Shown: positions 31,188 to 43,904 of the stretch, in pieces
Layout: each line of letters starts with the position of its first letter
Position numbering within the stretch: position 1 is the stretch's first letter
Assembly: GCA_021030915.1 (NCBI GenBank)
Contig: JAGEMR010000021.1
Location: 248,001 to 312,000 of the forward strand
Direction: 5' to 3'
DNA: 64,000 nt
DNA from: Astrothelium macrocarpum
Lineage: Eukaryota > Ascomycota > Dothideomycetes > Trypetheliales > Trypetheliaceae
Position numbers and translations under genes: made by a program
Notes under the pieces: generated by a model
Database searches by the model: none
Seen by the model: only the letters and a program-made list of their open reading frames with translations
What the model was told of the DNA's origin: nothing

Positions 31188-33386
31188 ATGGCTACCAATC
31201 CTCAAGGGCTGCGAACACAGCTTAATGGATTGCAAATTGGCATTGTGCAAAGCTACGAAGCTGAAAGTCGAAGCAGAGCATCTGCTAGCGACAGTCGTCT
31301 GATTTGGATCTTGTTCGACCAGTTCAAAGACGAGGTTTGGATCGGAGACGAATGGTTCGGCCTTCTAAACCTCTCTGGCAAGTGTTTGATCTCGCATGCA
31401 ACAATTGAGAGGTACCTAGCGAGACTCATCTATATTCTTCGCCGTCGAGTGCGCCCGAACGCACCTCGAATAGCCCCACGTTTTACAGAAACTCATTCTA
31501 CCTCGTACAAATTCGTTCGAGATACTCAAAATGACACGTACGAAGTTTTCATACCAGAGAGCACCTACCCAGGAACAACCAACATTGGTGGTGACCTGAT
31601 TGGGTTAGGTACTTCAGCATATTATTCGGAATCATTTCTCCCACCCTATGTTAACGAGTTCACATGGATCCCTGCAAGAGACGATTCTTGGCCTCGACGA
31701 CGATTTTTCGTATCTGGCGGGCACCCTGCAGAATCGAATCACCTTATGAAGTACAACTACCCTGCATTAGATCTGCTCGGGTCAGGTGAAGAGCTGTATC
31801 TGGAGGAACCATGCAATCTTGACTCTCGCTATGCTCCCGGATATATACCTGCTGATCCGTCGGAGACGACATTTTTCACCATATGTCCGGCGTCAGCTAT
31901 GAGCGCAAGTCTTGTTGATTCCGTCCATCCTGTTCTCCAAATTGGACCCGTCCAAGCCGATCGACTAGGCAAGCTTGAACGCTTTGTCTACACCTTAGCA
32001 CGAATAGCACAGTACCCGGGAAGGACACAATTATCACTTGTCACCATCAAAAGTCAGCATGGCCCTTTCTACCGTATCAAGTTGGACAGCCACCTCGACT
32101 CCAAGGACCCCACCAACAGTCACGCACAAGTCTGGGAATTTTCCAAAGCAGAATGGGAATTGTTTCCAGAGGTATCGGTGTTTATGTTCAGAGACGTCTC
32201 CATCCAAATCTTCATTACCCATGTTAGAATGGTCTATGCACGAGATTTTCTGTCTCAGCCTTGGCTTGACGGAAGGTTCAGAGATTGGTTTCGAAGCGCC
32301 TTAATAGCAGCAGAGACTAAATATTGCGAATGGTGGTATCAACTCGACAGTATACGTCGCCGCACATCACCTCGAGCTGTCCATCACGTACAAAACATAC
32401 TTGATCATGCAGGAATTCGAGAGAATCTACAATGGCGAGCCAGACCTCCTAGTGAGACGATGACACAAATGATTCATTCAGTCTTGGAAAATGCTGGCCA
32501 AACGCCACTGGACGACGATTGCTCTATCTGCCATGAGCCGTATGTAGGTATGCCAGAATGTGGAACCACTGGAGAATCAGTGAAAACAGAAACACCTGTC
32601 AGTCTGCCCTGTGGTCATGTATTTGGAGCCAATTGCATCTTTCACTGGTTAAAAGAAGCAGGAGAAGTATCGATTCGAAGTGGTGCTACGTGCCCAATGT
32701 GTCGAACAGTAATTCTCTCTCCCGAGCGCTTCCAAGCAGCAAAAATCGGGCCTGGTAAACACGCAGCGCATCACAATTATGAAGAATGGGCTTCTGCTAA
32801 CCAAGATCTGGATGTTCATCTCATCTCTGACCATGGTCCTATACCACAGACAAGGAAAATCGCCAATGGTCCGGTGTTATGGTTTGCCCTCCACTACGTG
32901 GTCGGATATCAATCTATCGATCGGCTGTCCACGATAAATCGTTACGATGGTGAGTCCAGATATCATCCTACTACAATGGCGGAGATGGGCAAATTCCACG
33001 GTCTGATGCGAAGAGCGATTCGCGAAGTTGCAGGGAATTCATTTTCGCCGATTGGCTTATACGATCATCTTATGGATTACTTGTTCAAGTACGGAGATGG
33101 TTACGTTCCACGCGATGAGGCACGACAAACCCCTGGGCTCATGCCATACCTCTCACGTACGCTTGGACGGATTGTCAATTTTCACTTTTTCAGAGTACAG
33201 CGACGGACAGCAGCTAACCGGGGAGCTCATTTCGTTGAACAGAGGTTGTCATGGGAGATACATCGTATTCTATATGTGAAAAATTCCTTTGGTGCAAGGG
33301 ATTGGTTGCGTGACGGCATACACGCATGGGAGGCATTTGCCGCATCGATTGACCCAGCCATGTCTAGACTATGGGATCATCGATAA
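31188..33386 (+). CDS. RING-finger protein of unknown family (putative E3 ubiquitin ligase)
   Basis: Single exon, 732 residues from the ATG at 31188 in a good context (GCCATGG). The frame is open for 57 codons more upstream with no ATG. A RING-type finger lies about residues 443-510: DDDCSICHEPY, then an insert with PECG, LPCGHVFGANCIFHWL, and TCPMCRTVI. Regions before (IWILFDQFKDEVWIGDEWFG) and after (GPVLWFALHYVVGYQ) the RING are long and without known domains, which is unusual because most RING proteins keep the finger at an end. It is convergent with KAP120. Confidence 0.85.
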   Translation: MATNPQGLRTQLNGLQIGIVQSYEAESRSRASASDSRLIWILFDQFKDEVWIGDEWFGLLNLSGKCLISHATIERYLARLIYILRRRVRPNAPRIAPRFTETHSTSYKFVRDTQNDTYEVFIPESTYPGTTNIGGDLIGLGTSAYYSESFLPPYVNEFTWIPARDDSWPRRRFFVSGGHPAESNHLMKYNYPALDLLGSGEELYLEEPCNLDSRYAPGYIPADPSETTFFTICPASAMSASLVDSVHPVLQIGPVQADRLGKLERFVYTLARIAQYPGRTQLSLVTIKSQHGPFYRIKLDSHLDSKDPTNSHAQVWEFSKAEWELFPEVSVFMFRDVSIQIFITHVRMVYARDFLSQPWLDGRFRDWFRSALIAAETKYCEWWYQLDSIRRRTSPRAVHHVQNILDHAGIRENLQWRARPPSETMTQMIHSVLENAGQTPLDDDCSICHEPYVGMPECGTTGESVKTETPVSLPCGHVFGANCIFHWLKEAGEVSIRSGATCPMCRTVILSPERFQAAKIGPGKHAAHHNYEEWASANQDLDVHLISDHGPIPQTRKIANGPVLWFALHYVVGYQSIDRLSTINRYDGESRYHPTTMAEMGKFHGLMRRAIREVAGNSFSPIGLYDHLMDYLFKYGDGYVPRDEARQTPGLMPYLSRTLGRIVNFHFFRVQRRTAANRGAHFVEQRLSWEIHRILYVKNSFGARDWLRDGIHAWEAFAASIDPAMSRLWDHR

Positions 33387-34153
33387 AACCTACGTTCTAC
33401 AATCAACATCAGCTCTCAATAGACTAGAAATCCAATGCAATCATTTGCCGTCGTAGCTGGGCTTATTTACCGTGAGATCTAAAAATCAGCCTTTGCATAT
33501 TCGCGAGATCCCCAACACACTCTCGAACCACTAACAAAGCCGGCAATTTTGTTAAAAGACGCCTCTGACACCTGCAAGGTCTGCAATGGTTGGGGCTCTC
33601 CTAAATTCCTGAATCGCAGATTATATCCTTCGCGAATCACGATAAGAAAATTAGTGTCACCGCTAGTGTGATGGATCGATATCTTTTAGCTTTAATAGCA
33701 TCAACACTGGAAGAAACTTTGAACCTTATCGATTATCTAGAATAAAAATTTACAACAGGATAGTCATGGCTGACCTTACTTCCTTCTGTACACTACTATT
33801 TTTTAATAATGGACGCTACACTTCTTCATCTACGTAGTTCGTCCCTGCATCTGATACTGCTGAATATTGCCTCGCAGCGCCACTGATCCTTGTTTCCAAA
33901 TACCTAGAACATCTCATCCTCTGTGATGTTATCGTCACGGCTAGGCAAGCTCCATTCGCGTCTGAAATCCAGCTGACGCTTAATGCTTGATGCCTGAAAC
34001 CAGCACCTCGCTTATGTTCATCATTACTTTATTCCAGCACTCGACTTCTATCCATCGTCCAATGACGGGACTATGAAGCGGTCCTAATACAATGACGAGA
34101 TGGAACTTTATCGTGAACGGTACAATATAAGTAACCAGGCCGATTTCTCAATC
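33387..34153. other. Convergent 3' region between RING gene and KAP120
   Basis: 767 bp, AT-richer than the flanks, with no coding signal. It should contain both 3' untranslated ends. Confidence 0.5.
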
Positions 34154-37100
34154 CTATAGCACACCCAAATCTCCAAACGCTTTCACAACTTCAGCATCCA
34201 CGTTCACCAGCCATTGCTCCCTGAACGTATCAATCCCGCCTACTTCTTCAATAACCGTACTTAGCCTTGCCGCTACAAACTCTGCTGTATTATACCTATG
34301 TACTGGGTCTCTTCCGCGCAGTTCTCTTCTCCTCATCTCTTCTGGTGCCTCTGGCCGGGTCTGTTCGTCATTCATTTTGTAAGCGTCGTGTATCGCACTT
34401 GGATCATAGACAAGACTATCAGATTTGATGTCTCCGGGTTCTTCGCTTGTGCGAAGCTCGACGATGACTGAGGTCCAGGTAGCCATGAGATCTTGGAGCC
34501 TGTTGAGGATGAATGGCTGGGAAGTTGTAAGGAGGTTGGTCAGAGCAAGACAGTGAAGTTTGCGCACCGGTGGAGAAGGAATATCTGGGAAATGGGAGAA
34601 CCATTCTTCGAGGAGCCATTTGATGGTTTCGTCAAAGTTTTCTGGCATCTCAGAGACATTCTCTGGTTTCGCCTTCGAAGTGTCTGATATCGATCGAGCA
34701 GGTTGAATCGCAGAGAGCGTTATCCGTGGCGAAGCAAGGAGAAGTCGCGAAAGGATGGTAAAATAGTCTGTTTCGATAGCACCATCCACGGGAGACTCTT
34801 TAGCAAGCGGCCCAGTTGTGCAGTGTGCAACATAGGAACCATGTAGACCGTTGAGCAGGTTTGGTAGGAAGTAGGAATTGAGAAAATCAGTAACAGTAAT
34901 TTCGATAGCCTGTTCACCAGCAAGTGATTCGGCTTGGAGGATGACTACTTCGATGAGATGGGTGAGTACACCATTGCCGTCGGCCTTGACTGATCCGAGG
35001 AGGCTATCCAATGAGGCAACCAGGTTTGCACGAAATGAATCCTGAAGCATTGCAGATGGTGACAAGAGAAAGTAAGACTCAATGATCTCAAGGGCTTTGC
35101 GGAGCGTGTCGGTGCCGAGTTCGAGCACTTTCAGGAGATAGGGAGCGATAGCGATGAGCTCGTTCGAGGGTGGACTCTCGGTTTGCTCGATGATGTTCGC
35201 GAGCAAGTCAAGCGCATCTTCAAGAAGATATACTCGAGTCTCCTAGAACAAAAAGTGATACCTCAGTGAGTCTGTATTCGACATTCGAGTTTAATACGTA
35301 CGGAGTCGGGCTCTAAAGCTCCTTTGATAATTGGTAAAGTCATCGCATGATACTGTCGAGATTCTGCTTTCATAGAATTAACAAGACGTGCGAGAATAGT
35401 CAGAATGGCTTGCTTCATTATGTTTTCATCACCAGATTGCTCCCAAAGACGGGGCAAAAGTGATATTATTCGGTATGCGTAGGGAGAAATCTAGAAGGTG
35501 TTAGAACCTGGCTATTAGGTAGTGATAATGTGTCATTTACGTGGTACTCCATACGCTCGACAAGCGCGCTTACAGTTTCCAGCAGCACCAACTTCGTCTC
35601 AGCAAGCTCAACCTTTTCAATGAGGTCCATTAAGCTCGATAACGTGTCTGGTGCATAGGGCAAGAATTGAGATGCATCAAACTCCCATTCATCCACAACA
35701 GCTTTGAGTTGCCTAGCAGCGGTGATTTGAACGACAGCATCATTCATCTTATCCCCCTTATCAAGAAATCGTCGGAAGATTGAATAAACCGAGGGCCTCG
35801 TTGAGTGCGAGACTTTTACGGAGATCCACTGTGCTAGGAGAATGGCGATTCGTCGTCGAAGGATATTGTAGCCTGGCTGCTGCTTTTCAGATTCTGGGAC
35901 CAGCGTAGAGACGACAAAGCTGTCGAAGTCCAGACTCTGATGAACAACGGGCGCGGCAAGACCAATAGCAGTGTATACTGAATCTTTAAGCGTCAAGTTC
36001 TCATTTTCCGGGGCTAGAAACTGTTAGTGTGATTTCATTCCAACGGAAATGTGGGCATGCATACAAGCAATGGAATAGAAGACATTCAAAAGAGGAGGAA
36101 CAAGAAGGCCCTTGAAATTGATGGCTACGTCAAGGAATAGCTTCTCTGCACACGGCCTGACGGAAAATTCAAAACTATCTCCTTCTCCCTCTTGCTGATT
36201 CTCCCACTCTTCCGGATCTTCTTCCCATTCTCGAAGGTCGAATGCTCGAGTGACGAAGAATCGAGTCACAATGACTTCCATCAATTCTTTTACGAAATCG
36301 GCGGTAAGCAAATGATTCGTAACGGTTTCCGTAGCTTGAGCCCGTTCTGTCTTCTCTTGTGGTTGTTTATACTTGATGCTAGGTGTAGGGTTGAACACCA
36401 TTTTCAGACAAGCACGCACAATTAAGAGTCCCTTAAGACAAAGACGCTCTTGAATGAGCCTTTCCGGTCCTTCGCTCACGAAGCTCTCTGCATCATTCAT
36501 TGAGGATGCTACCGCGGTGACAGACGCAAAGACTTTTCCATATTCCGCAGAGAGTTTCCAGTATGCACGGACTAGATCGAGTGATTCTGGCATGTGAACG
36601 AAGGCGAACGGATGGAGCTGGGCCATCTCGGTGTGGTACTTGGCTAATTGCATCACATGCTTTTCGATCATCACTTGAACATCTCGAGCAAGAGAGGGGT
36701 TCCATGACGAGACAATCGGTAACAGGTTTCCAAAATGACCTTTAATGATTGTCCAAAAATTCTGCGCGTCGGTTTCGCGATTGGGAAATTCGAAACCGGC
36801 GATTAGAAGGCGTCGGATGACTTTCAAAGCTAAAAGGCTGTGCTCGATGTCGTAAAGAGCACCACCCTCATCTTCTCCTCCGCATGTCAAGAAGGAGAAC
36901 CAGTTGCCGAATTTGTCTATGTAGATGGGAGCGACAACTCGGAAAATCTCAGAGGCCAGCGACTGGATTGTGGCCCGAATGCGTGGCGTTCTTCCACTGG
37001 TCAGTTCTTTCACAATTTGAAGAAGTATCAGGAGAGTTCGCGGCAGCTGTAGTGAAGATTTATCCTGGTACGAGGCTGATCTCAATAGATCAATGATAGA

Positions 37101-37520
37101 AGTTATCTCGTCTGGCCAGTCATTTGGAAACTCGAACTTAGTGATTTTGGCAATCACGAGAGCATTTTGCAAGGCCAGTCTTCGGTCTGCTTCATTGATG
37201 CCAGCAACGAGAAGTCTCTTGCGTATCGCTTCTCTATCCTCTTTGCTAACGGCGTTTGTAGCTGCTTTCCTCCAATACTTATCAATGCCGTTTTTCAGTT
37301 GGATGATGGCAAGGTAGCGAATTTCAAGAGGGAGCCGCTTGTCGAGGAAGATTCTTTGCAGACAAGGGTAGAATCCGTCCTGAGTTTCCCATTGCTGAAG
37401 TTGTTTCGTTCCGGTTTGGAGTTGGTGAGCATCACTTGAGGCGGCCGATTTGAGAGTGTGAAGTAGTTGATTGTCCGTTAAAGGATTTGCTTCTGCTGGC
37501 AGCTCGAAAGCACTGTTCAT
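34154..37520 (-). CDS. KAP120: Importin-beta family nuclear transport receptor KAP120 / importin-11
   Basis: Four exons 36065..37520, 35541..36013, 35302..35490 and 34154..35242; introns of 51, 50 and 59 bp all keep phase, giving 1068 residues, the usual size for Kap120/importin-11. These karyopherins carry cargo through the nuclear pore under Ran control; yeast Kap120 imports ribosome-biogenesis factors. The importin N-terminal (Ran-binding) domain is visible near residues 37-110 (GTKQLQQWETQDGFYP, LPLEIRYLAIIQLKNGIDKYWR region) and the rest is helical HEAT-like repeat sequence, with the acidic stretch DLREWEEDPEEWENQQEGEGD midway. It is divergent from PEX2, 498 bp away. Confidence 0.92.
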
Positions 37521-38018
37521 GGCCCCCTGACGTTCTGCTCCCGCAATTATGGACTAGAGATTGAAGATGGAATCTGCATAATCGTCATTCAATTCCGCAA
37601 CTCCAGATTTAAAAGCGTGACCGTGTAAGCAGGAGGTACAGACGCTTTCGAAGCGGGAAAACTCTACAAAAAATATCAGAAGCGAATTCTAAGAGTACTA
37701 CAGCTAGGATCTATCAACGTCATAAGAGATTGTGATTCATCGTCAATGACTCAAAGAATTCATGAAACTTCATCACTTTTAAATGCTATAGCAAAGTTGA
37801 TCTCAGTAATCGGTCCACACGCGTAACCGCGTCGCACTAGCTGCATTGGTCACAGCCTCGGCTCCTAGCAATGACCTCTCTCTTTTGTTCCAGCTCCATA
37901 TCCAGGAACTTCTTCAACATCGTACGCCCAGAGCATGCGGCAATTGTCTGGCACACTTCCCTCCACTCTACGAGACTTCTCTTCGAAGTTCGGAAAATTC
38001 ACGAACGACATGTGAGAT
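37521..38018. promoter_or_regulatory. Shared divergent promoter KAP120 / PEX2
   Basis: 498 bp between two start codons on opposite strands; no reading frame of interest. It must contain both promoters. Confidence 0.55.
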
Positions 38019-39572
38019 ATGACGTCGGCCAATTTTGCCTCCGCCCAACGACGGCTGGAGGCCCGTCGTCGACAACGCGAAATTGAATGCCAAGCAACTA
38101 GCTCCACACACGCTGGCGACCTCAACACTGCGCTTGATCACATTCCGTTTAGGACACGAAGCCTAAACAATTCGGTTTCAAAAGCGTGGGATACAATCAA
38201 AGGGAGAGAGGGAACTAGACCGGCCTTTCGGGTTGGGCAAGTAGATGCGGAGCTGCTAGACGAGGAATTGCTCAGCCTACTGCAAGGGCAAGTAGGAGAG
38301 GCACTTAAGTACTACGGGGTATGTTTCATGCTAAACGACTTTGACGCATTTCGAGGACTTAATGATGAATAGGCGCATCTCAGGGACGAGTGGTCGCCCG
38401 AAATCCTTTTTGCCCTCCGGACCATACTGTTTAAGCTCACGATTTGGGACCACAATGCGTCATATGGTGCTGCTCTTCAAGGGCTGAGATATACAGATGC
38501 TAGAGACGAGGGCCTGGCTCGACCTGTTCCAACAACATGGCAAAAGAGCCTGTATGGTTTAGCAACAGTTGGGGGACGTTATGCCTGGGCTAAGTGGGAA
38601 AATTGGCTCCTTGATCGTGAAGCTAGTCACGATGAGCCGACCCCCGATGTTCGCTATTTGACCCACCTAACATCTCTTGCCACAACAGCGCACTCCTTGG
38701 CAGCTTTTGTCTCGTTTCTCGTTTTCCTCTTCAACGGTAAGTATCGCACTATTATCGATAGGCTGCTGCGCCTGCGACTTGTGCCTACCAGCTCCCAGGT
38801 CAGTCGTGAAGTGTCTTTTGAGTATCTCAACCGACAGCTTGTCTGGCATGCGTTCACAGAGTTTCTTCTCTTCATCCTTCCTCTTGTTGGCATCACTCGA
38901 TGGCGGAGATGGCTCTCAAGAGCCTGGCGGAGAGCCAGAGCCTTCTTCTGGAGCAGTGCTACGGACCAGGAGGGAGAAGCTTGGAAACGTGGTGGGCAAC
39001 TTTCATTCCTGCCAGAACGTACATGCGCAATTTGTTATCAAGACCAGAACCCCCTGGGTACAACAGGCGTGAGCGAAACGATGGTAGCTACTGGCACATC
39101 AAGTGGGATTGTCGGATCTGCTCAGACCGATGTGACCAATCCGTACGAGACCATACCTTGTGGTTGCATTTACTGTTACGTTTGCATTGCTCAAAGGGTA
39201 GAGTCCGAGGAGGGTGAGGGATGGAAGTGCTTAAGGTGTGGCGAGTTGGTGAAATCGTGCAAACCCTGGAACGGTGATGTTCTTGATGAAGCCAGCCGCC
39301 CAAGCTCGGGAAAGTCAGTGGGATTCGCAGAAGAGAAAAGTCTGCAAAATGTCGAACCAATGCCAGTGCTGGATGACTCGGAAAGAGGGGTCGACAAGAT
39401 GACACCTCACGATTCTGTCAACATTGAGTCAAAATCGTTTGCGCAGTCCAGTGATTGGGCAAACCTTGGTGAAGCGATCCCCTCCGTGTCTGCCACTCCG
39501 TATGAGACGGATGAGCAAGCGTCTACAACTGAGCTGTATTCTGAAACCGATACACAGGGCGACGAAGTCTGA
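38019..39572 (+). CDS. PEX2: Peroxin-2, peroxisomal RING E3 ligase
   Basis: Exons 38019..38318 and 38373..39572; 54-bp intron (GTATGT...AATAG, phase 0) gives 499 residues. PEX2, PEX10 and PEX12 form the membrane ubiquitin ligase that modifies PEX5 for recycling from peroxisomes. The N-terminal Pex2/Pex12 domain is seen (GRYAWAKWENWLLDRE, HSLAAFVSFLVFLFNGKYRT) with hydrophobic helices including FLLFILPLVGIT. The C-terminal RING reads CAICYQDQ, then IPCGCIYCYVCI and WKCLRCGELV. After the RING is a 120-residue acidic tail of no known function. Confidence 0.93.
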
Positions 39573-42159
39573 GCCAGGCGCGTTGCCTACTGATTATGGC
39601 AAACCTAAAACTGCCTAATTTTCTCATCGCTTACCACATTCAATTCGTGATGTGGGCGGTCTTACATCCACTCGAAAGCTTGGCGCAATTTCAGTTATGG
39701 AAATGTAAATGCCAAAAACGAGCTACGTACGGATCGTTGACTTGATTGAATTGCTATCTCCCCTTGCTGTCGCTTTGCAGATTCTTCTGCCTGCACAAAG
39801 ACGTCTCTTAACGATTAGCCTCAATACAGGATCGTGAACAGAGCTATCGACAGACGCACTACAACGACTCTAGTCACAGGGAAAACTGCGTACGCTTCGG
39901 CGCATCAGCAAAGGCCGCCAGTTTGTTCAGCAGCGAATCTATCGTTACGTCAATTTTTCATTTTGCTCGATGTCAAAGCTCCTAACACCGACGGACACGT
40001 CACCGTTCACTAACGCGGAAGACTTTCTTTGTACTCGAAGATACCAGGTATGAATCAGCTTTTGCTCTGTTCTGTATGCGTTCGAGCCGGAGCAAAAGCA
40101 TTGATGGATGAACGTAGAGAATGTCTACGTAAAGCTCATGTGAAAATGCTGGAAGACCTATGATCGTATCTTGCCAAAGGATCCATAAAATTGCGGCTCC
40201 ATGTACTCGTTCAGTTCGCGTCTCGTTGTGCACGATCAGAAGCAAGCTCTATGAACAGCGAATCACGACAGCATGAAGTCATGCAATTAGCGTGGTCCGC
40301 TGTACAATTGTTGCCGATTTTGCCATCTCTTCACTCGTCCTCTCACGCAAAGGCAGAGAAGGAAGTCATGGTCTGCGAATCGATAAGACTCCAAGCCAAG
40401 GCCCGGACTGGCAAACCTAGATAGGGGATTACGATAGCAAAAGTCGGAATTAGCATGGACGAAGCAGCCAAAGACCTCTGGCAAGCAAGAATTGAGAAAT
40501 TGCTCCAAGAGGGTGCCAACACTGATGAGGAAATAGAAGACGACGACAGAGAGCAGGCAGGTTTTGGACGATCTTATCGAAAGACTTCTGATCGAGATCT
40601 CAAGGAAGGCCTCGAAAAGAAATCATTGACAACCATGTCGATAAAAGCCTATCACCTCCAGTGACAACGTCGTAAGGGACTCAGGTAATAAAGTCAAGTG
40701 TTGAGGAGCCTTCGAGCCCTGTGATAACCTTGACTGCTTAGCGAAAGCTGGTTTTTGGGCTATCAAGAGGAAGTGAAGCCGTAGAAAGGCGAAGTGCGTT
40801 CGTATGAGAGTTTGAGACATCTGGCGTGCTTTTGATGCATGGCCTATACAGGTGGCCTCGAGAATATTTGCACAGGGTTTGGCCATGTAAAAAAGATCAA
40901 GTCACTTCACCAGCAGCAGAACCACCACGTTTCTGAGATCTGTTAAGCTTTGATATTTTCTACTACAATGGAAGCTATGCTTGTGCCTTGACCCGGATAA
41001 GTTGTAGCAGCGAACCAGAAAAGATGGGAGAGGCTTTCCCGACGAATGCCTGCTCAAAGCAACTTAGAAGACACTACGAAGATTTATCTTTGCTTCCATA
41101 TTCGGTAAAAGAGGCTTCGGTGTCTTATTCGGCTCTTCTGCAATGAATCCTTTTTAGAAGCTTCAGGACCGCAACTTTACTTTTCTGTAGTGTGATCAGC
41201 AAAGCTTCCATGGACAGGAAAGCAGGTATCGCGGAAGCCAATCAACACTTAAACACCTGCGATCAATGCCTTGACAGTTCATCGGGGTGATGTGATTCGG
41301 TAAGGCAACAAGCAGCAAGACGGTCCATCGCAGAAAGGCCCACTTATTAAGTGCTTCAGACCAATCGTCTCTTCGTCACCTGGACGAGACTGTCGTGCAA
41401 AACGCCACACGAACGGAACGAAATTCAGTCTAAATAGTAAAAAAACTACTGATGAATTGGGAACGAGCGCTGTCCATCTTGACGGAGCACGAGGGAAAGC
41501 TCTGTACAGTCTGCGTATTCAACTGGCCGGCTGAGTAACTGATGAACAGGGAAGGATGAGGAGGTATGCGGCATCCCCAGAAACATATCGAAAAGGCCCA
41601 TTGATAGAATTATCTTTGTCAGTGCATGAGCATATCCGAAATGCACTTGACGTGCAGCGAGAACGTACCTATCAAGACAAGACTCAGTCCCATGATCACT
41701 GTCGGAATAGCAGTGTATCACCTGTTCACAAGGTGCTGCGAACCCTATAGGTAGGAGAAACGTTGCGCCTTTACGGAGTATATAGGAGTTCACTTTGTGT
41801 ACGCCCGAGCTCTTGAAATTGGGCCTGAACCGTCTGTAGAATCTTTTCCATTAAGCTCACCTGTTCCATTGATCCCATGGAGGAAAATTTGATACTATGC
41901 TTTTTCGAGTGAGGCAAGCATGAGAATTCCTTCCCCGATTCCATTTCTACATTGATTTTGTTTTTCGCCTTGCAGTGTGTGTGAGAGATAATTCGCGAGA
42001 CGCCTGCCCAAGCTACCTGAGGTACCTTAGCTTTTTCTTTTGTAAGTCTCCGATGAGGGAGGAAACCCCGCGACGCGACGTGACGCGACTTGATGCCAAG
42101 CCAACCACATCACGACCGTCGCGGCTGTCCATGCTTATTGAGCGAGCTTTGGGATTAGA
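39573..42159. other. Gene-poor interval upstream of RRP41
   Basis: 2.6 kb with no gene I can support apart from a weak small frame at 40455-40664 listed separately. The palindrome-related motif GAGGTACCTTAG lies at about 42018-42030, some 130 bp upstream of the RRP41 ATG. Confidence 0.45.
40455..40664 (+). CDS. Small acidic hypothetical protein or fragment
   Basis: 69 codons from an ATG (MDEAAKDLWQARIEKLLQEG), acidic middle EEIEDDDREQ. The frame upstream is open back to 40191 except for one TAG, so this may be the end of a broken longer gene. Not recognised; weak. Confidence 0.28.
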   Translation: MDEAAKDLWQARIEKLLQEGANTDEEIEDDDREQAGFGRSYRKTSDRDLKEGLEKKSLTTMSIKAYHLQ

Positions 42160-43003
42160 ATGCCGCTAGACGCCTCTACCTACTCCCTCGCTCTTCTACG
42201 CCTTGATGGACGCCGATGGAACGAGCTTCGGCGTCTGCACGCCCAGATCTCCACCCAAGCCGCTGCCGATGGATCCAGCTACCTGGAAATGGGCAACACA
42301 AAAGTAATATGTACCATCGCCGGGCCAGCAGAGCAGCGAAGAACAGCTGGCAGTGGGCAGCGGTTGGGAGCTGAGGTTGTTGTGGACATCAATATTGCCG
42401 GATTTAGTGGCTTAGAGAGGAAGAGGAGAGGGAGGAACGACAAGTGCGTATATTTTATTTGAATGGCAAGCATGTAACAAATTGGGCGGCATGCGATCTT
42501 GTGCTAACAAAGTTGATGACTATAGACGCACTACCGAAATGCAACATACAATTGCATCCGCCTTCGCCAGCACGCTATTCATCCATTTATACCCGCATTC
42601 AACAATCCAAATAACGTTGCACATCTTAGCCCAAGATGGCTCACTCCTTGCCGCTTGTCTTAACGCTGCCACTCTTGCTCTCATCGATGCTGGCATTCCA
42701 ATGTCCGACTATATCGCAGCCTGCACCGCTGGCAGCACAGCATCTTACACCTCCAATGACAAAGCGGCAGATCCCTTGTTAGACCTAAATAATCAAGAGG
42801 AGCAGGAGCTTCCTTTTCTGACTGTGGGCACCTTAGGCGCAGGAGAGAAAGTTAGTGTGTGTATAATGGAGAGCCGCGTTCAGATTGAGAGGTTGGAGTC
42901 AATGTTGGCCGTGGGAGTGGACGGATGCAAGCAGATTCGAGCTATTCTGGATAATGTTGTCCGAGCGCAGGGAAAACAAGTGCTCGAACAGGCAATGAAA
43001 TAA
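42160..43003 (+). CDS. SKI6: Exosome core subunit RRP41/SKI6 (RNase PH fold)
   Basis: Exons 42160..42443 and 42526..43003; 82-bp intron (GTGCGT...CTATAG, phase 2) gives 253 residues, normal for RRP41. It is one of the six RNase PH-like ring subunits of the RNA exosome, in nucleus and cytoplasm. Visible: LRLDGRRWNELRRLHAQIS, DGSSYLEMGNTKVICTIAGP, and in the second exon ITLHILAQDGSLLAACLNAA with ALIDAGIPMSDYIAACT. In fungi the ring has lost phosphorolytic activity, so the role is structural and in RNA channelling. Convergent with the DUF504 gene, 127 bp between stops. Confidence 0.93.
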
Positions 43004-43130
43004 CTGGGCTTGTCTCTCCTTTCATTGGTGAGTGTAGATGAACAGCGCATTCGCATGATACACCTTTCCGGAGTGCTTCTCGCTGTCGATTGGTTAAAAT
43101 AAGAGATACATGCTCTCGGACGGTTCCAGG

Positions 43131-43904
43131 TCATCTCCAGATCAAGTCAATACGACGAGGGCGATCCCAGACGATCTCCTGCGTGTCTTTCTTCCTAAAA
43201 TGGACGATGCGATGTAGCGGGATAAATCCATCCTCTGTCGTATCGGCTTGCCAGTTGCTCAATGGCATTTCCATGATACCTGTGAAGCGGTCTTCGTATC
43301 CCACAAGAAAGTCATCAGGACTATATTCAGGGTCATGGCGGATTCGATTCATGACCTCCCTCTCTGTACGAAACTTGCCCGATTTGAAGGCTGGGACGGT
43401 TGGGATTGAATTGTCTCTTTCTCGGTCTATAGAGCCCAGTTGCTTGTCAAGTTCATCACCGTCGACATTGTCAATATCGCCAAACACGCCTGGTGGTGAT
43501 GATTTCATGGCTTCTGCGGTCGACCATTCTTGGCCTTCGAGAATTTTGCAGGGCACCTCAGGCTGCGCTGTTCGCTTCACGTAGATCTCAAGCGACTGCG
43601 AGTTGTTCCTAACCATGGGTTGATTTTCCAGATATGTCGCATAGGTCTCTAGAAGATCATCAATAGCGTTGCTCTCACTCCTAAAGCTAATAGCATAGTA
43701 AACTTTATAGGATGTTCCAAGCTGATCTGTCTTGATGCAGCGATTTTGCCAAAGCAATGGCTGAGAGGAGCATTCGGGCTCCAAATGAGTTAGAAGAGGA
43801 ACAAGTCGCGGCTCTAGCCATCGAAGAAAGAGAGAAGCCAAAGAAAAAGCTTGGTTGGAGAAGCGGACTTCGATAAGGACGTATTGACCTGACGGTGTAG
43901 GCAT
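43131..43904 (-). CDS. DUF504 / MJ1316-domain protein
   Basis: 257 residues from the ATG at 43904 (MPTPSGQYVLIEVRFSN); the frame extends 8 codons upstream with only a GTG. The C-terminal 90 residues match DUF504 (MJ1316, RNA cyclic-group end recognition domain): FRTEREVMNRIRHD, DDFLVGYEDRFTG, FIPLHRIVHFR and IVWDRPRRIDLIW. The domain is linked in other proteins to RNA-end handling. The N-terminal part (about 110 residues) has no domain I know. Single exon. Confidence 0.88.
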   Translation of the reverse strand: MPTPSGQYVLIEVRFSNQAFSLASLFLRWLEPRLVPLLTHLEPECSSQPLLWQNRCIKTDQLGTSYKVYYAISFRSESNAIDDLLETYATYLENQPMVRNNSQSLEIYVKRTAQPEVPCKILEGQEWSTAEAMKSSPPGVFGDIDNVDGDELDKQLGSIDRERDNSIPTVPAFKSGKFRTEREVMNRIRHDPEYSPDDFLVGYEDRFTGIMEMPLSNWQADTTEDGFIPLHRIVHFRKKDTQEIVWDRPRRIDLIWR

